Shown: piece after piece, positions 18,556 through 27,931 of the stretch | Position numbering within the stretch: the first letter of the stretch is position 1 | Layout: every line of letters starts with the position of its first letter | NCBI GenBank assembly: GCA_965238305.1 | Contig: CBDEHK010000001.1 | Coordinates: forward strand, 3,472,001-3,536,000 | Length of the DNA: 64,000 bases | Direction of reading: 5' to 3' | Source: CBDCGJ01 sp965238305 | GTDB taxonomy: Bacteria; Pseudomonadota; Alphaproteobacteria; GCA-2731375 | Notes under the pieces: generated by a model | What the model saw: the letters and a program-made list of their open reading frames with translations, nothing else | Database searches by the model: none | Told to the model about the DNA's origin: nothing | Made by a program: the position numbers and the translations under genes

Positions 18556-19000
18556 CTCGATGAAAGCAACTCTCGTATAACTGTAACCGATCCTCTATTT
18601 GACGTCGCCTGCGACTTTTTCAAACTAAAAATTCCCGATTTCATGAGCGAAATAAATCTCGCACGTCTCGTCGCACCAACAAATTGTTGCCAATCTCCGA
18701 TCGCAAAGTTTTACACAGTGATTATGTCGGTTTATCTTCGTGTAGGGTGTGCCATAGGCGGTTCGACCGGTTGTAATTCGTCCGCTTCCGTTGAGCACAT
18801 CTGTCTTAAATAATGTCCGACGGTGTAAGTAAATATTTGTTTGTTGTTTAATTTTTGGAAATAATGGGTATGAGCTTTTGCATGGATCATAAATAATCTC
18901 ACGCCAATGCGAATATTCTCTCAACTATTTGGAACTGGGGCGATGTACGAATTAATGGAATACAGACCCCAGATAAAAATTTTCCTGAAGGTTTGGCGTA
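18556..19000. other. Divergent intergenic region between two GT4 genes
   Basis: 445 AT-rich bases between divergent glycosyltransferase genes. They must hold both promoters. A 99-codon minus-strand frame (18625-18924) has no recognisable domain and biased composition and is not called. GAAGG at 18987-18991 is a good ribosome site for the TTG at 19001. Confidence 0.5.
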
Positions 19001-20182
19001 TTGATTAACCTGCTTACCTTTACCACCCTATACCCTAATGCACAGCAACCGACGCACGGCATATTTGTCGAGAACAGGTTGCGATTTCTGCTAGCGTCTG
19101 GAAAAGCTAGATCGAGCGTCGTTGCACCAGTCGGCTATTTCCCATTTTTGCATCCGACATTCGGTCGTTATGCGAAATTGGCGGCAATTCCGCCTGTCGA
19201 ATACCGCCATGGTATTCAAGTCGATCACCCGCGCTATCCAATCATTCCCAAAATCGGCATGAACCTGGCACCAAGATTCCTCTACTGGGCGGCGCGCCGG
19301 CACCTTGCCCGGATGATTGAGGCCGGCGAAACATTCGACCTGATCGACGCGCATTATTTTTACCCGGACGGGGCGGTGGCAGCTAAGTTGGCGCAAGACT
19401 TTCAGTTACCCTTGATTATTACGGCACGAGGATCTGACCTCACATTGTTGCCGACCTACACATATGCCCGACGAAAAATCGTGTGGGCGGCCAGAGCGAC
19501 GGATCATGTCGTTGCGGTCAGCCCCTCTTTGAAAGATAAGCTCGTCGGCCTTGGCATCGACGGCGGCCGAATAACGGTGTTGCGCAATGGCGTGGATCTG
19601 AACATGTTCCGGCAACTTGATTGCGAAGAAGCGCGCAAACGATTTTCAGTGCGTGGACCAACCATCGTATCCGTCGGACATCTAATTGATCGAAAGGGCC
19701 ACGATTTAGTTATAACAGCTTTGCAGGATTTGCCGGACGCCCGCCTCTTGATTGCCGGCGAAGGTCCATTGCGGCGGGAACTGGAAGCACTCGCCCACCG
19801 ATTTTCTTTGGGAGACCGAGTTCGTTTTCTTGGACCCTTACCCTACGAGGACATGCCGTGGCTCTTTAACGCGGCTGACTTAACGGTGCTGGCCTCCAGC
19901 AGAGAAGGTTGGGCAAATGTGCTGCTTGAGTCGCTGGCTTGTGGGACTCCGATTGTCGCCACCAATGTAGGGAGTGCCGCCGAGGTTTTGCAAAATTCCA
20001 CCGTCGGTCTTGTGGTGAAAGAACGGACTGTGTCGGCTCTTACGGCAGCCATGGCAGCGCAACTAGCAAAACCGAAAGCCCGAGACGAAATTAGGGTTTA
20101 TGCCGAAAAGTTCAGTTGGGATGAAACGACGAAAGGTCAACTGGCGATTATGGAACGCGTGCTGTCAATGCGGCAGTCGTAA
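19001..20182 (+). CDS. Family 4 glycosyltransferase (TuaC-like)
   Basis: 393 residues. NLLTFTTLYPNAQQPTHGIF and VENRLRFLL at the N-terminus are typical of TuaC-like GT4 enzymes. The C-terminal domain has ITVLRNGVDLNMF, IVSVGHLIDRKGHDL, LIAGEGPLRRELEAL and the E-x7-E motif SSREGWANVLLESLACGTPI. The TTG start is supported by GAAGG 9 bases upstream. It converges on the amidotransferase gene with a 31-base gap. Related enzymes occur in XrtA-linked polysaccharide loci. Confidence 0.88.
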   Translation: MINLLTFTTLYPNAQQPTHGIFVENRLRFLLASGKARSSVVAPVGYFPFLHPTFGRYAKLAAIPPVEYRHGIQVDHPRYPIIPKIGMNLAPRFLYWAARRHLARMIEAGETFDLIDAHYFYPDGAVAAKLAQDFQLPLIITARGSDLTLLPTYTYARRKIVWAARATDHVVAVSPSLKDKLVGLGIDGGRITVLRNGVDLNMFRQLDCEEARKRFSVRGPTIVSVGHLIDRKGHDLVITALQDLPDARLLIAGEGPLRRELEALAHRFSLGDRVRFLGPLPYEDMPWLFNAADLTVLASSREGWANVLLESLACGTPIVATNVGSAAEVLQNSTVGLVVKERTVSALTAAMAAQLAKPKARDEIRVYAEKFSWDETTKGQLAIMERVLSMRQS

Positions 20183-20213
20183 AATGACGAAGCAAATCTA
20201 CCCGTTCACGGCG

Positions 20214-22109
20214 TTATCTCGCCAGGCTTGTATTCTTCGCCAGGAACCGCTCAAAAACCAACAGTTGCCACAGAACTGGTGCATTATCTCGACGACAAGA
20301 AAGATGAGCATCGATCAAACTATTGACGAATTGCATGTTGAACAGACCACTTTCGGATAACGTCGACGTCTTTCCAATCCGGCGTATATCGGGTGTCAAT
20401 GGCCCCCGGAACCAACTCGCCAGCGGTACTGAGAATCCCATTTTTGATCGATGCAGATTGGCGTGCGGAACTTGTCCTTCCAAGGCTCTTTTAAGGATCC
20501 ATTTTCCGGTCTTACCACGAAGCTTCAAATCAGTCGGCAAGTTAATTGCCCATTCGACGAGGTCAGGTTCGAGAAACGGCGTTCTAACCTCAAGCGAGTT
20601 GGCCATACTCGTCCGGTCCACTTTGACCAGAATGTCGCCAGACAGATAGGTCTTAAGATCCGCATATTGAACTCGCTTAATCGGATCGTCGGTATCGGCC
20701 TTTCGCATATGGGTGGCTAGCACCTCCAAGGCCCGGTAGCCTTGCAGATCCCGCGTCATCCGCGGTGAAAACACGCATGATCTCACATCGTCATTGGTCA
20801 CCGCGACCGAATTGAAATATGCCTCTTCAGCGTCGAGTGCGAGTTCATGAAATGTCGTCTTGGCCCGTATCGCCCGTGGTGCCCAATCCAATTTTGGATA
20901 GAGTGCGGCCAGGGTTCTGAAAACCGGCTTCCTGACGTAAGATGGAAAGAATGCCCGCAATTGTTCTTCCCGGTGATGCCATAAGTAGCGGCGATAGCCG
21001 GCAAAGATCTCATCGGCGCCGTCGCCCGACAAGCAGACGGTCACATGCCGGCGTGCTGCCTCGGCCAGCCGGTATGTCGGTAGCGCCGAACTGTCGCCAA
21101 ACGGTTCATCGAAAATGTCGACAAGTTTGTCGATCAAGTGCAAGTCATCGCGATCCACTTCGCGGAGGTGATGATTGGTGCCATGGCGTTGCGCCACCGC
21201 GTCGGCAAATAGTCGTTCATCAAACGCAGGATCGGAAAATCCGATAGCAAAGGTCTCGACAGGCGCCTTCAACATCCCGGCCATGCGAGCGACCACACCG
21301 CTTGAATCCACGCCACCGGATAAAAAAGCGCCAAGTGGCACATCGGCGATCAAACGGTCGCGCACGGCTCTATCCATGTGGGTCAGCGTGGTTTCAATAG
21401 CCCCTTCGACGCTGGTATCGCGATCGTGAAAGGCAACATCCCAATATTTGGCAGCGTCAATTGGTGCATTCCGGCGGGCGACTAGTGTATGTCCAGCCGG
21501 AAGTTTACGGACGCCGCGCAGGATGGTTTTCGGATCGGGCACATAGCCATAGGCGAAGAAGTCCTCGACTGCTGTCGGGTCCAGATCGTCATGCGCCACA
21601 TCCGGATGGGCAAGCAAGGCCTTCATTTCTGACGCAACAAGGAAACAGCCGTTTGCAATCTCTGCGTAATAAAGCGGCTTTTTCCCTAACCGATCACGTG
21701 CCAACACTAATAGATCCTGGGCTTTGTCCCAGAGAGCAAAAGCGAACATGCCCTCTAGCCGGTCTACGAAGTCCATGCCCCAGATGCGCCAGGCCGCCAA
21801 AATCACTTCCGTATCCGACTGCGTTTTGAACTGGAAACCGTGAGCGATCAATTCAGTGCGAAGAGGCTTGAAATTGTAGATTTCACCGTTGAATACGATG
21901 ACGGCACCGTCACCCGAATGCATTGGTTGATCGCCGCCCTTTAAGTCAATAACAGCCAACCGCCGATGTCCAAGGCCAAGACCGGGTTCAACATGATGCC
22001 CCTCGCCGTCAGGCCCCCGATGTTGGATCATCGCGGTCATACGACGAAGCACATTTACGTCTATCTCCCGCTTGCCAATGCGATCAAATATCGTCACAAA
22101 ACCGCACAC
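20214..22109 (-). CDS. AsnB-like amidotransferase, XrtA/PEP-CTERM-associated
   Basis: 631 residues. The class II glutamine amidotransferase domain needs an N-terminal Cys; it appears as (M)CGFVTIFDR if translation starts at GTG 22109, so this start is chosen over the ATG at 22178, which would bury the Cys at residue 25. IQHRGPDGEGHH, FNGEIYN and SDTEVIL follow. The synthetase domain has the PP-loop FLSGGVDSSGVVARM and LSGDGADEIFAGYRRY. It closely resembles the amidotransferase found next to exosortase A, presumed to amidate a uronic acid or other carboxylate on the exported glycan. Plain asparagine synthesis cannot be excluded. Confidence 0.85.
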   Translation of the reverse strand: MCGFVTIFDRIGKREIDVNVLRRMTAMIQHRGPDGEGHHVEPGLGLGHRRLAVIDLKGGDQPMHSGDGAVIVFNGEIYNFKPLRTELIAHGFQFKTQSDTEVILAAWRIWGMDFVDRLEGMFAFALWDKAQDLLVLARDRLGKKPLYYAEIANGCFLVASEMKALLAHPDVAHDDLDPTAVEDFFAYGYVPDPKTILRGVRKLPAGHTLVARRNAPIDAAKYWDVAFHDRDTSVEGAIETTLTHMDRAVRDRLIADVPLGAFLSGGVDSSGVVARMAGMLKAPVETFAIGFSDPAFDERLFADAVAQRHGTNHHLREVDRDDLHLIDKLVDIFDEPFGDSSALPTYRLAEAARRHVTVCLSGDGADEIFAGYRRYLWHHREEQLRAFFPSYVRKPVFRTLAALYPKLDWAPRAIRAKTTFHELALDAEEAYFNSVAVTNDDVRSCVFSPRMTRDLQGYRALEVLATHMRKADTDDPIKRVQYADLKTYLSGDILVKVDRTSMANSLEVRTPFLEPDLVEWAINLPTDLKLRGKTGKWILKRALEGQVPHANLHRSKMGFSVPLASWFRGPLTPDIRRIGKTSTLSESGLFNMQFVNSLIDAHLSCRRDNAPVLWQLLVFERFLAKNTSLAR

Positions 22110-22231
22110 GTTTTTTCGTACACTCCCTAAAAGGATATCGACCTTAGTCTCGAACCGCGGACTTTGTGCCATAGACACGCGTTGCTCGCCTACGTTAGCC
22201 CATTAATTCGATATATGGCGAATCCCCGCGG

Positions 22232-23278
22232 TCAATTTTGTTCCGAGCGTGTCGGAAACAGAAGACTTTTTTCCCAAGCTAAAGCCGTCGCAACGATTTG
22301 GTCGATGTCATCATGCCTCGGTCGCCAATCGAAGGTTTTGCGTACCAGGCTGGCATCGGCGACGAGACTGGCCGAGTCGCCGGGACGGCGTGACACGATT
22401 TTTCGCTTAATTGGAGTGGGTCGATGTCGGTCCACAGCATCAAGGACTTCTAGGACCGAATAGCCGCGTCCGTATCCGCAATTGAATGTCCCGCCGTTTC
22501 CCTTCTCTCGCAACAAATGGTCGACGGCCAAAACGTGCACGTCAGTTAGGTCGCTGACATGGATGTAGTCGCGAATGCAAGTTCCGTCTTTGGTGTCATA
22601 ATCAGTACCGAAAACTCCTATTTCAGGAAGTTGATCGGTCGCCGCCTGGCATGCCCGCTTAATCAGGTGGGTCGCGTTCTCGGTGCTGAGACCGGTTCGC
22701 AGCTTGGGATCAGCGCCGGCGACGTTAAAGTACCGCAACGTAACGGACCGAAGGCCCCATTCGTCACCATAGCCCGCACGACAATCGGTGAGGATATGCT
22801 CGACAGCCAACTTACTGCGGCCATAAGGATTTTGTGGATCCAATGGGTCCGTTTCCCGCAGCGACCGATCCAATCCGCCTTTATATACCGCAGCGGTCGA
22901 CGAAAAAATAAACGCCTGTATTCCCGTCATCTGGCAAGCTTCGAGCAAGCTGATCGTAGCTGCAACGTTGTTATCATAATATTTGAGCGGCAGTGCGACC
23001 GATTCTTCGACCACGATTGAGCCCGCAAAATGCATCACTGCGGAACAACAATGTTCTTTCAAAATATCTGTGACGAGCTTTCGATCTTTGACGTCGCCCT
23101 CGAAAAAAATGACATCACGTGGGATCATGCGACGATTGCCCGTACTTAAATTGTCAAGAACGACCGGACGATAACCTGCCTCAAGCAAAGAGAGCAGCAC
23201 ATGGCTGCCAATATAACCCGCACCACCGGTCACGAGGACAGTCTGGTCGTTTTCGATTTGCGCCCTATTTCTTGTCAT
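22232..23278 (-). CDS. galE: UDP-glucose 4-epimerase
   Basis: 348 residues, an extended SDR enzyme that interconverts UDP-Glc and UDP-Gal (or the GlcNAc forms). The NAD motif VLVTGGAGYIGSHVLLSLL is at the N-terminus. The catalytic Ser/Thr and Tyr-Lys are in FIFSSTAAVY and NPYGRSKLAVE; RYFNVAGADP and CIRDYIHVSDL are further GalE signatures. It supplies nucleotide sugars to the glycan genes to its left and is transcribed in the same direction as the amidotransferase gene 122 bases downstream. Confidence 0.92.
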   Translation of the reverse strand: MTRNRAQIENDQTVLVTGGAGYIGSHVLLSLLEAGYRPVVLDNLSTGNRRMIPRDVIFFEGDVKDRKLVTDILKEHCCSAVMHFAGSIVVEESVALPLKYYDNNVAATISLLEACQMTGIQAFIFSSTAAVYKGGLDRSLRETDPLDPQNPYGRSKLAVEHILTDCRAGYGDEWGLRSVTLRYFNVAGADPKLRTGLSTENATHLIKRACQAATDQLPEIGVFGTDYDTKDGTCIRDYIHVSDLTDVHVLAVDHLLREKGNGGTFNCGYGRGYSVLEVLDAVDRHRPTPIKRKIVSRRPGDSASLVADASLVRKTFDWRPRHDDIDQIVATALAWEKSLLFPTRSEQN

Positions 23279-23644
23279 TTGCAGATTCTATAACGCATTC
23301 TGAACTAATATTGGCCTAGTTTATTTTGATAATATGATCCGATGATAGAGAAAAATAAATTCTGAAGTAACTTGCAGTGTGGCGGATGTAGTTACCATAT
23401 ATCTGCCGCACAGTTATTTTGGGCATTGTCTCGTTAACTGTCTAGCTCCGGCGTGACGGAGAGGCCCCAGGCTTGGTCGTCCGAGGTCTGCAGCTTTGGC
23501 AGAGTAACGCTGATATTTGGCTCAGGACCGGCCAGGGTCCGGACCACTTGTGTCGATCGCAACTCCCCTACGCGGATTTGACATGTCAAGCGGACGGATA
23601 TAGCGTTTTCGGCGGTGATGGAAATTGAATAGGAACCGAAGACC
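23279..23644. other. Divergent intergenic region, galE / catabolic operon
   Basis: 366 bases separating the glycan region from the catabolic block, so promoters for both directions are expected. Bases 23434-23640 on the minus strand read open and fairly protein-like (ending ISVTLPKLQTSDDQAWGLSV and a stop), but the frame continues only antisense to the DHDPS gene and has no recognised domain. It may be a gene remnant. Confidence 0.4.
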
Positions 23645-24610
23645 GTGCTGACAAAACCTTTTGATGCGTCCGGCGTGATACCGGCAACCCTTGCCTTGTT
23701 CGACGATGAATTCGCTATTGACGAAAGGGCCACCGTAAAACACTTAAAAGATGTTGCCGCTGTCCGTGGTCTGTCAGCCATCACCGTCAACGGGCATGCC
23801 TCGGAAGTACATGCCTGCAGCGCCGCCGAACAGCGCCGGATCTTGGACATGTCACTCGATGCCGTTGGCGATCGACTGCCGTTGGTGAACGGCATCTATG
23901 CGGATGGTTCCGGCCAGGCGGCAGAACTCGCGAAGATGTCGGCCGAAGCGGGGGCCGCGGCCTTGCTTATCTTCCCGCCGAATAGCATGAGCATGGGTGG
24001 ACAATTGCGGCCGGAAATGGCGCTTGCGCATGTCGCGAAGATCGCCGTAGCGACGGACCTACCGCTTATTCTGTTTCAATATCCGATGATCGGCGGCTTG
24101 GGTTATCCGTTCGAAACGCTGTTGCAGATTTTAGCAGAAATTCCAAGTATTGTCGCCATCAAGGACTGGTGCAACGAGCCAATGCTGCATGAGCGGCATA
24201 TCCGCTCGCTGGCCGCCCTGCCGCGTCCGGTCAATGTGCTGACCACTCATTCGTCTTGGTTGATGGCGTCGCTGACAATGGGTCCCGCCGGATTGCTGTC
24301 CGGCGCCGGTAGTGTGATCCCCGATCTGCACGTGGCGTTGTTCGAGACCGTTAAACAAAAGGATCTTGCCCAGGCCCAAGCAATCAATGATCAGATTTAT
24401 CCGCTCGCCCAAGCTTTCTACCGGCCGCCGTTTTTGGACATGCACAATCGGATGAAAGAATGCCTGGTCTTGCTGGGTCGGGCTGAAAAAGCCGTCGTCC
24501 GCCCGCCGCTGATGAAATTGCCGGCGTCGGAGATCGATGCATTGCGGCAGGCCTTAATCCAGGCCAAACTTTTGGCCCAGCCGCGGGAGATTTCTTTTGC
24601 CGCGGTTTGA
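23645..24610 (+). CDS. DHDPS/NAL-family lyase or hydratase-aldolase
   Basis: 321 residues, a TIM-barrel class I aldolase-type enzyme. The Schiff-base Lys is K173 (IVAIKDW) and the catalytic Tyr is Y146 (LFQYPMIGG). The carboxylate-binding loop normally GTTGE reads GHASE (residues 50-54), so the substrate differs from aspartate semialdehyde. The family cleaves or dehydrates 2-oxo acids. The start is GTG with TAGGAA just upstream. It is the first gene of a plus-strand run with a molybdenum hydroxylase, a CoA ligase and a hydratase, which suggests catabolism rather than lysine synthesis. Confidence 0.82.
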   Translation: MLTKPFDASGVIPATLALFDDEFAIDERATVKHLKDVAAVRGLSAITVNGHASEVHACSAAEQRRILDMSLDAVGDRLPLVNGIYADGSGQAAELAKMSAEAGAAALLIFPPNSMSMGGQLRPEMALAHVAKIAVATDLPLILFQYPMIGGLGYPFETLLQILAEIPSIVAIKDWCNEPMLHERHIRSLAALPRPVNVLTTHSSWLMASLTMGPAGLLSGAGSVIPDLHVALFETVKQKDLAQAQAINDQIYPLAQAFYRPPFLDMHNRMKECLVLLGRAEKAVVRPPLMKLPASEIDALRQALIQAKLLAQPREISFAAV

Positions 24611-24632
24611 TAAACCTGTTGGATAACGCGTG

Positions 24633-27059
24633 ATGAGCGATGAGGGGGAAAAGTGGTTGGGCCGGGCGTTGCCGCGCTTCGAGGATGAAGCGCTGTTGAG
24701 CGGAAATGCCCGCTTCATCGACGATCTCTCGCCCGTACCGGGCATACGGCACGTCGCCATCCTGCGCTCACCTTATGCCCATGCGCGGATAAAGAACATC
24801 AATACTATTGCCGCCGGAAATCTCGCTGGCGTCGTCGGCGTTGTCACCGGCAAAGACTTGGTGGCGCAGTTAGACCCACTGGCGAGCGCCGTGCGGGTGC
24901 CGGTTACGTATTATCCCATCGCCCAGGACAAGGTACGTTATGCTGGCGAGCCCGTGGCCCTGGTCGCCGCCGAAGATCGCTATCTTGCCGAAGACGCCAT
25001 CGAAGCGATCGAGGTCGACTACGAACCGCTGGACGCCGTCGTCGACCCAGTTGCCGCGCTGGAACCGCAAGCCGCCCTGGTGCACGAAGCCGTGGGCAGC
25101 AACCAAGTTCATCACCGGCAATTTCGTTATGGCGACCCCGAGCACGCGTTTCAACAAGCCGCGCATATCGCGAGCCTCGAATGGCGCTATCCCAGGCAGT
25201 CGTCAACGCCGATCGAAACCTATGGCGTGATTGCCCATTTCGAGAACGCGCCCGAGCGCTACACGATCTGGTCCAATTTTCAGGGCCCGTTTGTCCTGCA
25301 GCCATTAATGGCCCGGGCGCTCAAAATTCCGGGCAATAAACTTCGACTGATCAGCGCCCCTTTTAGTGGCGGTAGTTTTGGCATTAAGCAGGGGATCTAT
25401 CCTTATATGGTGTTGTTGGCGGCAGCCAGCCGTTGGCTTGGCTGCCCATTGAAATGGACGGAAGACCGCCTAGAACATCTGTTAGCCTCATCTTGCGCGG
25501 CAAACCGGGTCGACCGCATCGAGGCGGCGTTCGATAGTGCCGGCCTGCTCAAGGGCTTGCGGTTTGCAAATTGCGTCGATGCCGGCGCTTATATTCGGGC
25601 GCCAGAGCCCGCCTCGGTCTATCGCATGCATGCGGCATCAAACGGCTGCTACGGGGTGCGCGATATTGCCATTGAAAACCGCATGGTGGTCACGAACAAA
25701 ACACCCATTGGTCTCAATCGCGGTTATGGCGGACCGCAGTTCTTTTTCGGCCTGGAACGCGTCATGGATGTTGCGGCGCGCGCGCTAAAGCTGGACCCCG
25801 CCGATATCAGGCGGCGCAATTTTGTTCCCCCGACAGCGTTTCCCTATACCACGTCGGGGGGTGCCGTTTACGATGCAGGGGACTATGGCAAGGGCCTGGA
25901 GTTGACATTAGAACTCGCCGATTACCAAAATTTACGAGCGCAGCGCGAAGCGGTGCGAGCGCGCGGCGGGCTGTTCGGTATCGGTATGGCCGCAGGTATC
26001 GAGCCTTCCGGCTCCAATATGGCTTACGTGACCTTGGCACAGACAGCGGAAGAACGGGCCAAAGCCGGTGGCCGCTCGGGCGGTGTCGCCGCCGCTTCGG
26101 TTAGCATCGATCCATCGGGCACTGTCAGCGTACACACGGACTCAACGCCAGCCGGCCAGGGCCACGCCACGGTGGCAGCGCAAATCGTCGCCGACAAACT
26201 GGGACTAGAACCACGAGAAATTCAAGTCGTCACCACCATTGACACCCAAAGCGACGCCTGGTCGCTGGGCTCGGGCAACTATTCTAACCGGTTCGCCGCG
26301 ATCCAAGTCGGCGCCATTGCCGAGAGCGCCGAACGCATCGGCCAAAAACTTCGCGCCGTCGCTGCTGAATTGCTTGAGGTCGCAGTACAAGACGTGGAAC
26401 TTGCCGGCGGCCGCGCCCATGTCGCAGGCGTACCAGAAAAAGCAATCGCGCTGGCGCGGGTCGCCGCGGCGACCCATTGGCATCCAGCCGGTCTGCCCGC
26501 CGATCTAACGCCCGGGCTGCAGGATACCACCATGCTGTCGCCCAGCGTCCTCCAGGGCCCAGATGACGATGACCGCGTTGCCTCGGCCGTGACCTTCGGC
26601 TTTATTTGCGATTTGGCGGCAGTTGAAATCGACCGCAACACCGGGCAGGTCCGGATCGAGACTTACGTCTCGGTGCATGATGTTGGCCGGATCCTCAACC
26701 CAGTTATCGTCGAGGGACAGATTCGTGGTGGTTTCGCTCATGGTTTCGGCGCCGCCATGTTCGAAAACCTGGCTTACGACAGCGCCGGGAATTTTCTCTC
26801 TGGCACTTTTGCCGACTATCTTTGCCCGACTGCGCCGGATCTACCGGCGCTCAAAATAGGCCAGTACGAAACCCTTTCGCCGCAAAACACCCTGGGCTCT
26901 AAGGGTATGGGTGATGGCTCGTCCATGTTGACGCCCGCAGTCATCGCCAATGCGGTCGCCGATGCGCTTGGCCGTGACGATATCGAAATTCCGCTGACCC
27001 TGGACCGCGTTTGGCGCCTTGCTAACACGCCTGGAAACGGGTCTGGGGAACGCACATGA
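24633..27059 (+). CDS. Molybdenum hydroxylase large subunit (CoxL/XdhB-like), cluster 1
   Basis: 808 residues, the molybdopterin-cytosine-dinucleotide subunit of a xanthine-dehydrogenase/CO-dehydrogenase-family enzyme. The family N-terminus is visible (GRALPRFEDEALLSGNARFI). The substrate loop reads GLNRGYGGPQFFFG instead of AYxCSFR or AYRGAGR, so it is not a form I CO dehydrogenase. At the usual catalytic Glu (GxGEGG) it has Asp761 in KGMGDGSSM. A GTG at 24630 also precedes ATG 24633. It overlaps the next gene by ATGA. The substrate is unknown; an aromatic or N-heterocyclic acid is a guess from the context. Confidence 0.85.
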   Translation: MSDEGEKWLGRALPRFEDEALLSGNARFIDDLSPVPGIRHVAILRSPYAHARIKNINTIAAGNLAGVVGVVTGKDLVAQLDPLASAVRVPVTYYPIAQDKVRYAGEPVALVAAEDRYLAEDAIEAIEVDYEPLDAVVDPVAALEPQAALVHEAVGSNQVHHRQFRYGDPEHAFQQAAHIASLEWRYPRQSSTPIETYGVIAHFENAPERYTIWSNFQGPFVLQPLMARALKIPGNKLRLISAPFSGGSFGIKQGIYPYMVLLAAASRWLGCPLKWTEDRLEHLLASSCAANRVDRIEAAFDSAGLLKGLRFANCVDAGAYIRAPEPASVYRMHAASNGCYGVRDIAIENRMVVTNKTPIGLNRGYGGPQFFFGLERVMDVAARALKLDPADIRRRNFVPPTAFPYTTSGGAVYDAGDYGKGLELTLELADYQNLRAQREAVRARGGLFGIGMAAGIEPSGSNMAYVTLAQTAEERAKAGGRSGGVAAASVSIDPSGTVSVHTDSTPAGQGHATVAAQIVADKLGLEPREIQVVTTIDTQSDAWSLGSGNYSNRFAAIQVGAIAESAERIGQKLRAVAAELLEVAVQDVELAGGRAHVAGVPEKAIALARVAAATHWHPAGLPADLTPGLQDTTMLSPSVLQGPDDDDRVASAVTFGFICDLAAVEIDRNTGQVRIETYVSVHDVGRILNPVIVEGQIRGGFAHGFGAAMFENLAYDSAGNFLSGTFADYLCPTAPDLPALKIGQYETLSPQNTLGSKGMGDGSSMLTPAVIANAVADALGRDDIEIPLTLDRVWRLANTPGNGSGERT

Positions 27060-27931
27060 AACCAGTGGCGTTCGAATATTGTCGTCCGGACAACCTTGAA
27101 GAAGCGTTGGCCGCACTGGCTGAGTTTGGCGAGGACGCGGTCCTTATGTCCGGCGGGCTGTCGCTTGGCGCCATGCTCAACATGCGCATGGTAAGACCAG
27201 ACGCGGTCATCAATATCAATCGCATAGCCGAATTCGATCTCATCGAGTTGAGCGGAGCAGAGCTGCATACCGGTCCATTGGTGCGTCAGGTTGACGCCCT
27301 GAACTCAACCCTGATCAAAACGACGGTGCCTTTGCTGTCCGCCGCGCTGCCGAGCGTCGGACATTACCAAACCCGGAGCCGCGGCACCTTGGCGGGCTCC
27401 ATGGCGCATGCCGATCCAAGCGCTGAAATTCCGCTCTGTCTAGTGGTTCTGGGTGGTGAGGTAGAACTCATGTCAAGCCGCGGCCGACGCCGGCTTGCCG
27501 CCGGCGACTTCATCCAAGGTGCGCTGACGACCAGACGCGAGAGCGATGAAATGATCACCGGGCTAATTTGGCCCACCGTTAGCGAGCCGACGAGCGTGGC
27601 GTTCTTCGAAATTGCTGAGCGCCATGGCGATTTTGCCATCGCTGCTGCGGCAGCCTGGGCGCGGCGGGATCATAGCGGCGATCTAGTTAGTTTCGGACTA
27701 GGTCTCGGTGGTGTCGAAGATCGTCCGCGCCTCAGAACTGGTACCACCGGCGCAGCGCCGAGCGATCTTGCCGAATTTGCCAAAAACACCGCCGAGGCTT
27801 TTGCGCAACAGCTCGAGCCGATGAGCGATCAGCGCGTCAGTGCCGACTATCGCGCGCATATCGCCGGGCACTTGGCGGCCAAGGCGCTGAACCAGGTTCT
27901 GGCAATTGCGAGCCTGGAGATCAAGGCATGA
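27056..27931 (+). CDS. Molybdenum hydroxylase FAD subunit (CoxM-like), cluster 1
   Basis: 291 residues with the FAD-binding-5 and CO-dehydrogenase flavoprotein C-terminal layout. The two FAD pyrophosphate motifs deviate from consensus: SGGLSLGAMLNMRM for AGGQSL, and RGTLAGSMAHADPSAE for RGTIGGS. It passes electrons from the 2Fe-2S subunit to an acceptor. It overlaps both neighbours by 4 bases (ATGA), giving the order L-M-S. No 4Fe-4S insertion is seen, which argues against a 4-hydroxybenzoyl-CoA reductase. Confidence 0.86.
   Translation: MKPVAFEYCRPDNLEEALAALAEFGEDAVLMSGGLSLGAMLNMRMVRPDAVININRIAEFDLIELSGAELHTGPLVRQVDALNSTLIKTTVPLLSAALPSVGHYQTRSRGTLAGSMAHADPSAEIPLCLVVLGGEVELMSSRGRRRLAAGDFIQGALTTRRESDEMITGLIWPTVSEPTSVAFFEIAERHGDFAIAAAAAWARRDHSGDLVSFGLGLGGVEDRPRLRTGTTGAAPSDLAEFAKNTAEAFAQQLEPMSDQRVSADYRAHIAGHLAAKALNQVLAIASLEIKA

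Noticed and set aside
18625..18924. 99-codon minus-strand frame between the two GT4 genes
   Set aside because: No domain, odd composition rich in His, Cys and Arg, no ribosome site; better explained as a divergent promoter region.
24870..26741. Several long antisense frames across the coxL1 gene
   Set aside because: Typical mirror frames of a GC-rich coding sequence; none has a recognisable domain.
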